64,000 bases of DNA. Origin: Liolophura sinensis. Its lineage: Eukaryota > Mollusca > Polyplacophora > Chitonida > Chitonidae. Numbering within the stretch: the stretch's first letter is position 1; the number at the start of each line of letters is the position of its first letter. A model generated the notes under the pieces. The model worked only from the letters and a program-made list of their open reading frames with translations, ran no database searches and was not told where the DNA came from. Below, in pieces: positions 60,665-64,000 of this stretch. A program made the translations under genes and the position numbers. Location: NCBI RefSeq assembly GCF_032854445.1, contig NC_088300.1, positions 28,003,608-28,067,607 on the forward strand. Reading direction: 5' to 3'.

Positions 60665-62120
60665 TGACAGGACGGCGTATCAAAATTTACAAAACTTACC
60701 TTCGCTGAATTGTGGGGTACAAAAATTTCATTTTATAAGCATATAACATTCTCCAAAGTTTTTTTTTTGGTAAATTCTTTAAAATATACAGTTGGATATT
60801 CAACGCCACCAGAGCACGAATTCTTCTTGTGCAATCATTTCAGATATACAGTAAATGTTACTGCATATATAAATATATAAAGACTATAGGCACACAACAC
60901 GCATATGCCAGATGCATTTAATTTCATGGAAATGAATGTACATGTATGCTAAAAACACATAACCAAAAATGCACTAATAAATAATGACAAATTTACTGAT
61001 TCCTTACACCCATGTTACAATTGCTTTATACATGTAAGTGTTGAAGTCTGCAGCTGTACCCACATTATGTATTTGAAGTAAGTCCAAATATATCACTACT
61101 AGGCATTGTATAGAAATAAGTCCATGTGTACTTCATTGCTAACTGTTATTCACATAGTATTCAGTATCTTCTAGGCAATGCTATCTTATGAGAAGAGAAT
61201 TCTGCAAATCAATTGTACCAAATTTAACTGGCACAAGTCAATTACAATATCATGAGACACTTGGCTAATCACCAACCAATTAATAATGTCTACCAGGTAC
61301 ATACCAATAAAAAAAAGAAATGAAATGACTAATACTTCAGTGTAAGCTGAAAATAGCCACCTTCTTGAGAGGCGTGTAGGTTTCTGAGTGCACAAGTACA
61401 GCTGCACTCACCACAACCACTGTGGAACCATTCTAGTTTTTTTATCTTTGAGTAACAGGTTTCATTTGTTACCATTTCCAACCAAGGCATTGCAAGTACT
61501 GTCCAGAATATTTGGGGCTCTTGGCCTGTTGAAGTCCATGTTCTCTCCACACTGTAAATACTGGTATAAACAACCGAGAACATTATAAAGTAGACTGGGG
61601 AAAAAAAAAAAGATCCACACCTGCGTTATCTCTGAGAAAGAGGAGGATATCCAGACCTTGAGCCTGTATGTGCATGTACCTGTTCACTCCATGTCTACCT
61701 GAGCATCAGCCAATGCCACAATCATGACAGCACTTCACTTAAACCAGCCAACACATGGATATCGTTTGTGGTGACAGAATCTCTCATTAAAGCATGGCAT
61801 AAAGTGGTAATTCTGGTGTCCTTAAATCATGGAACTGGCAGAGGATTCGTGTAAACATGTAAACAGTACAGAATGGTTAACTATAAAGCAGGGCCATCTG
61901 CTAGCCCATTGCTCCGTAGACAAGGGCGCTCAGGTTTATGGCACAGAAGCTTTGGCTAGCACACAGGCCATTACAAGTGTATACAATAACAGTTCCCCAA
62001 GTGCCTGTTTTCATATAAAGAAAGTCATCTGGCTCCAGTCCAAGAAAACCACAGTAGCACAGCAGTTTGCAAGAGAAGTGCTTAGCCTTAAGATTGTGCC
62101 CACAACATAAAATGTAGTTG

Positions 62121-62187
62121 CAAAGTTTCTACTGCATAGGCAAAGTTTCTACTGCATATGTAAAGTTTCTACTGCATATGTAAAGTT
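62121..62187. repeat. 20-bp tandem repeat, 3.3 copies
   Basis: CAAAGTTTCTACTGCATAGG and two near-identical copies in a row. Confidence 0.93.
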
Positions 62188-62434
62188 AAACCTTTCTACA
62201 AAAACATATCAAGTATTAATGTGTTCATTTGTGGGTTTTAACCATTAATACAGAAAAACAAAGCCTTTAAGAATATTACTTTACAAGTTCGCAGACAAGA
62301 GACATGTTTATTATTTTGAGGATTTAAAAAATACATGTACCTCAAAAGATACATATTTTAGCTTACTGCAATCAATAAATAAAAAAGTTTACTCTTTAAA
62401 AATGGCAATTCAAAATTTTACCCTGAACTCTTAC

Positions 62435-62450
62435 CTAGCAGACTCTTCAT
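62435..62450 (-). CDS. Very weak candidate first exon (MKSLLG)
   Basis: ATGAAGAGTCTGCTAG precedes a consensus-like donor, GTAAGA, and would leave in phase 1. Five codons are too few to be persuasive; the frame MSRSDEESAR is open at the same donor in phase 2. Listed because the donor is good and the phase fits. Confidence 0.15.
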
Positions 62451-63119
62451 CAGACCTGCTCATCAGTTATCTCCCTTGAAAACATGAAACTAACAGCCAG
62501 CATAATTTATATATGGTATTTTGAAGTAAAACACTATAGTACTGCATAATCATACATACATAAAAGAAAATGATTTATCACACAAAAAACACTGTTTGCA
62601 AGAGTATACATAAGTTATACATGGAAATATCTGAACTTGTCAAGTGCAATAAAAAGAATACAGGTAGAATACACTTTTTTCTATATAATAAGTTATTGGA
62701 TTGTCATACCCTTAACAATGGAACAGTCACATTATATAAAGCATCCTTTATTGAAGGGAATCACACAAATTAATGCATCAATCCAGGTGTCATCAATATG
62801 TATCTGTTATGACATGCCTGCATGCTATCTGCCTTGCTAAAAAAAAATAAGAGCATTACCAACTCTACTTATATATGATCAACTTGGGGTATAAACACAA
62901 ATTATTTGACACAATGGACAAAGAAAACACCTTGAACAAAGCCTTGCCACTTCAGACAGAATGATGTATTTTGTTAGCAACATACATGCATATTACATGT
63001 AAATTGTATATATAAGATGGCAAGTTGGTCATCAAAGGGAGGTAAATCAAATCCACCAACATGTCACATTCAACTTTTATAAAACAAAACACATGGTTCT
63101 TATAGCAAAAATCATACCC

Positions 63120-63340
63120 AAATTCCTCAACCTTTTCGCATATGAAAGAACAACTTTCTGTGCAATTTATGCATACCCTTAAACTGATTTTGGAGAGAAA
63201 ACTAGCTCAAATAGATTGCCTAATTTCAGGGCTCCACAAAAAGTATAATTTTACAGTTTAACACAGAAAAATGCCTTCACAATATGCTTGAATAAACACC
63301 TTACAAACATGCTAAAAGGTTAAAGGATTACAGTAACAAC
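63120..63340. mobile_element. MITE-like element copy 3, best preserved
   Basis: Starts AATTCCTCAACCTTTTCGCA and ends ACATGCTAAAAGGTTAAAGG plus ATTACAGTAAC, forming imperfect terminal inverted repeats with AACCTTTT-like cores. Interior ATTTCAGGGCTCCACAAAAA and ATGCTTGAATAAACACC are shared with the other copies. No open frame of note. Confidence 0.7.
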
Positions 63341-63753
63341 CATATACACCATGTCATGTATCTACACAGCTTCAACATCTAATTCACTTTACATGTATGC
63401 ATCAACTAGTGCAGTGGTGCTGCATATTTACTAGCAGTACATGAAGCTGTTTACATAAGCAAACAAATCTAATATAAATATTGTATACAAAAACTTTCAA
63501 TACAATGACCTGATTCATACATAATTATTGATAACCCAATGTTATAACAACATTCTGAACAGGTTTAAATCTGAAAATGAAAGCCAAAAGCTTACCAGTG
63601 AAGTTCTCCCAAATTGTTGAGGTGTTGATTTTGGGACGCAGGTAAAATAATAGATGTACATACTATCCCATATACACAACATTTGATGTGATCAAACAGA
63701 CAGAAGACAAAGTATACTGTTAGCTGTACATCTCATGCTTAAGACTAACATAC

Positions 63754-63824
63754 CTCACATACAGCAGAGTTCACGGAATCATTCATGTCAACGTCACCAA
63801 GAGGAAATGTCTTCAGAATGTGAC
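63754..63824 (-). CDS. Candidate internal exon, unknown protein
   Basis: Between AATTGTGTAG and GTATGT only one frame is open: HILKTFPLGDVDMNDSVNSA, then VCE. It would enter in phase 1 and leave in phase 0. It may be an upstream RIPOR exon or part of another minus-strand gene extending beyond the window. I do not recognise it. Confidence 0.35.
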
Positions 63825-64000
63825 CTACACAATTAATGCCTTCAGCTCCTCTAACATAGATGTATGCCAGAGGGTTAATAGAAACACATCATTCGTTGTC
63901 AGATCTGGCTCTGTAGGATTTGTCCTACTAAATGAGCATATTAAACTCATGTCACCATCTTTTTTTAGAACAATCTGAATATTTGTGTCCTTCTTACAGC

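Noticed and set aside
63594-63660. Minus-strand donor GTAAGC after AACTTCACTG
   Set aside because: The donor is good, but two frames are open, none has both an ATG and phase 1, and the acceptor is poor.

Overview
This is a eukaryotic, AT-rich, intron-rich genomic window. It most likely comes from a mollusc or another lophotrochozoan. Two things point that way: the SINE copies whose 3' part reads AAATATTCTTGAGTACGGCG followed by AAACACCAATCAAA and A- or AAAT-rich tails, which from memory are typical of bivalve and gastropod genomes, and the very frequent TACATGTA-type words. No bacterial-type genes, operons, rRNA or functional tRNA genes were seen.

Layout. (1) Positions 485-4919, plus strand: the last eight coding exons of a ubiquitin-specific protease of the USP44/USP49 group. 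The zinc-finger UBP domain and the Cys box must lie upstream of the window. (2) Positions 4920-8405: a tail-to-tail intergenic stretch that should hold both 3' UTRs. (3) Positions 8406-29721, minus strand: a complete core of a RIPOR/FAM65 (Rho family-interacting cell polarization regulator) orthologue. It has 21 coding exons with fully consistent splice phases and gives 940 residues from the first ATG in its first common exon. (4) Positions 29722-64000: about 34 kb with no other recognisable gene. It contains scattered short minus-strand candidate exons, most of which end in a GT donor in phase 1, the phase required by the first common RIPOR exon. I read this region as the long 5' part of RIPOR with several alternative first exons. 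The three farthest upstream candidates may instead belong to another transcript.

The rest is introns and non-autonomous repeats: at least two tRNA-derived SINE families (two full-length copies with clear target-site duplications), a MITE-like element with inverted ends containing AACCTTTTCGCAT (four copies, one split by a SINE), minisatellites, microsatellites and several 16-17 base G or C runs. Two tandem duplications overlap splice sites: one amplifies a 3' splice site in the USP gene, the other duplicates a 5' splice site in RIPOR.

The two genes have unrelated jobs (deubiquitination; Rho effector signalling in cell polarity) and are probably only chance neighbours. I found no obviously new multi-gene system. 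The most interesting signals are the array of alternative RIPOR N-termini and the splice-site-carrying tandem repeats. All protein comparisons are from memory of the human families; no search was run.
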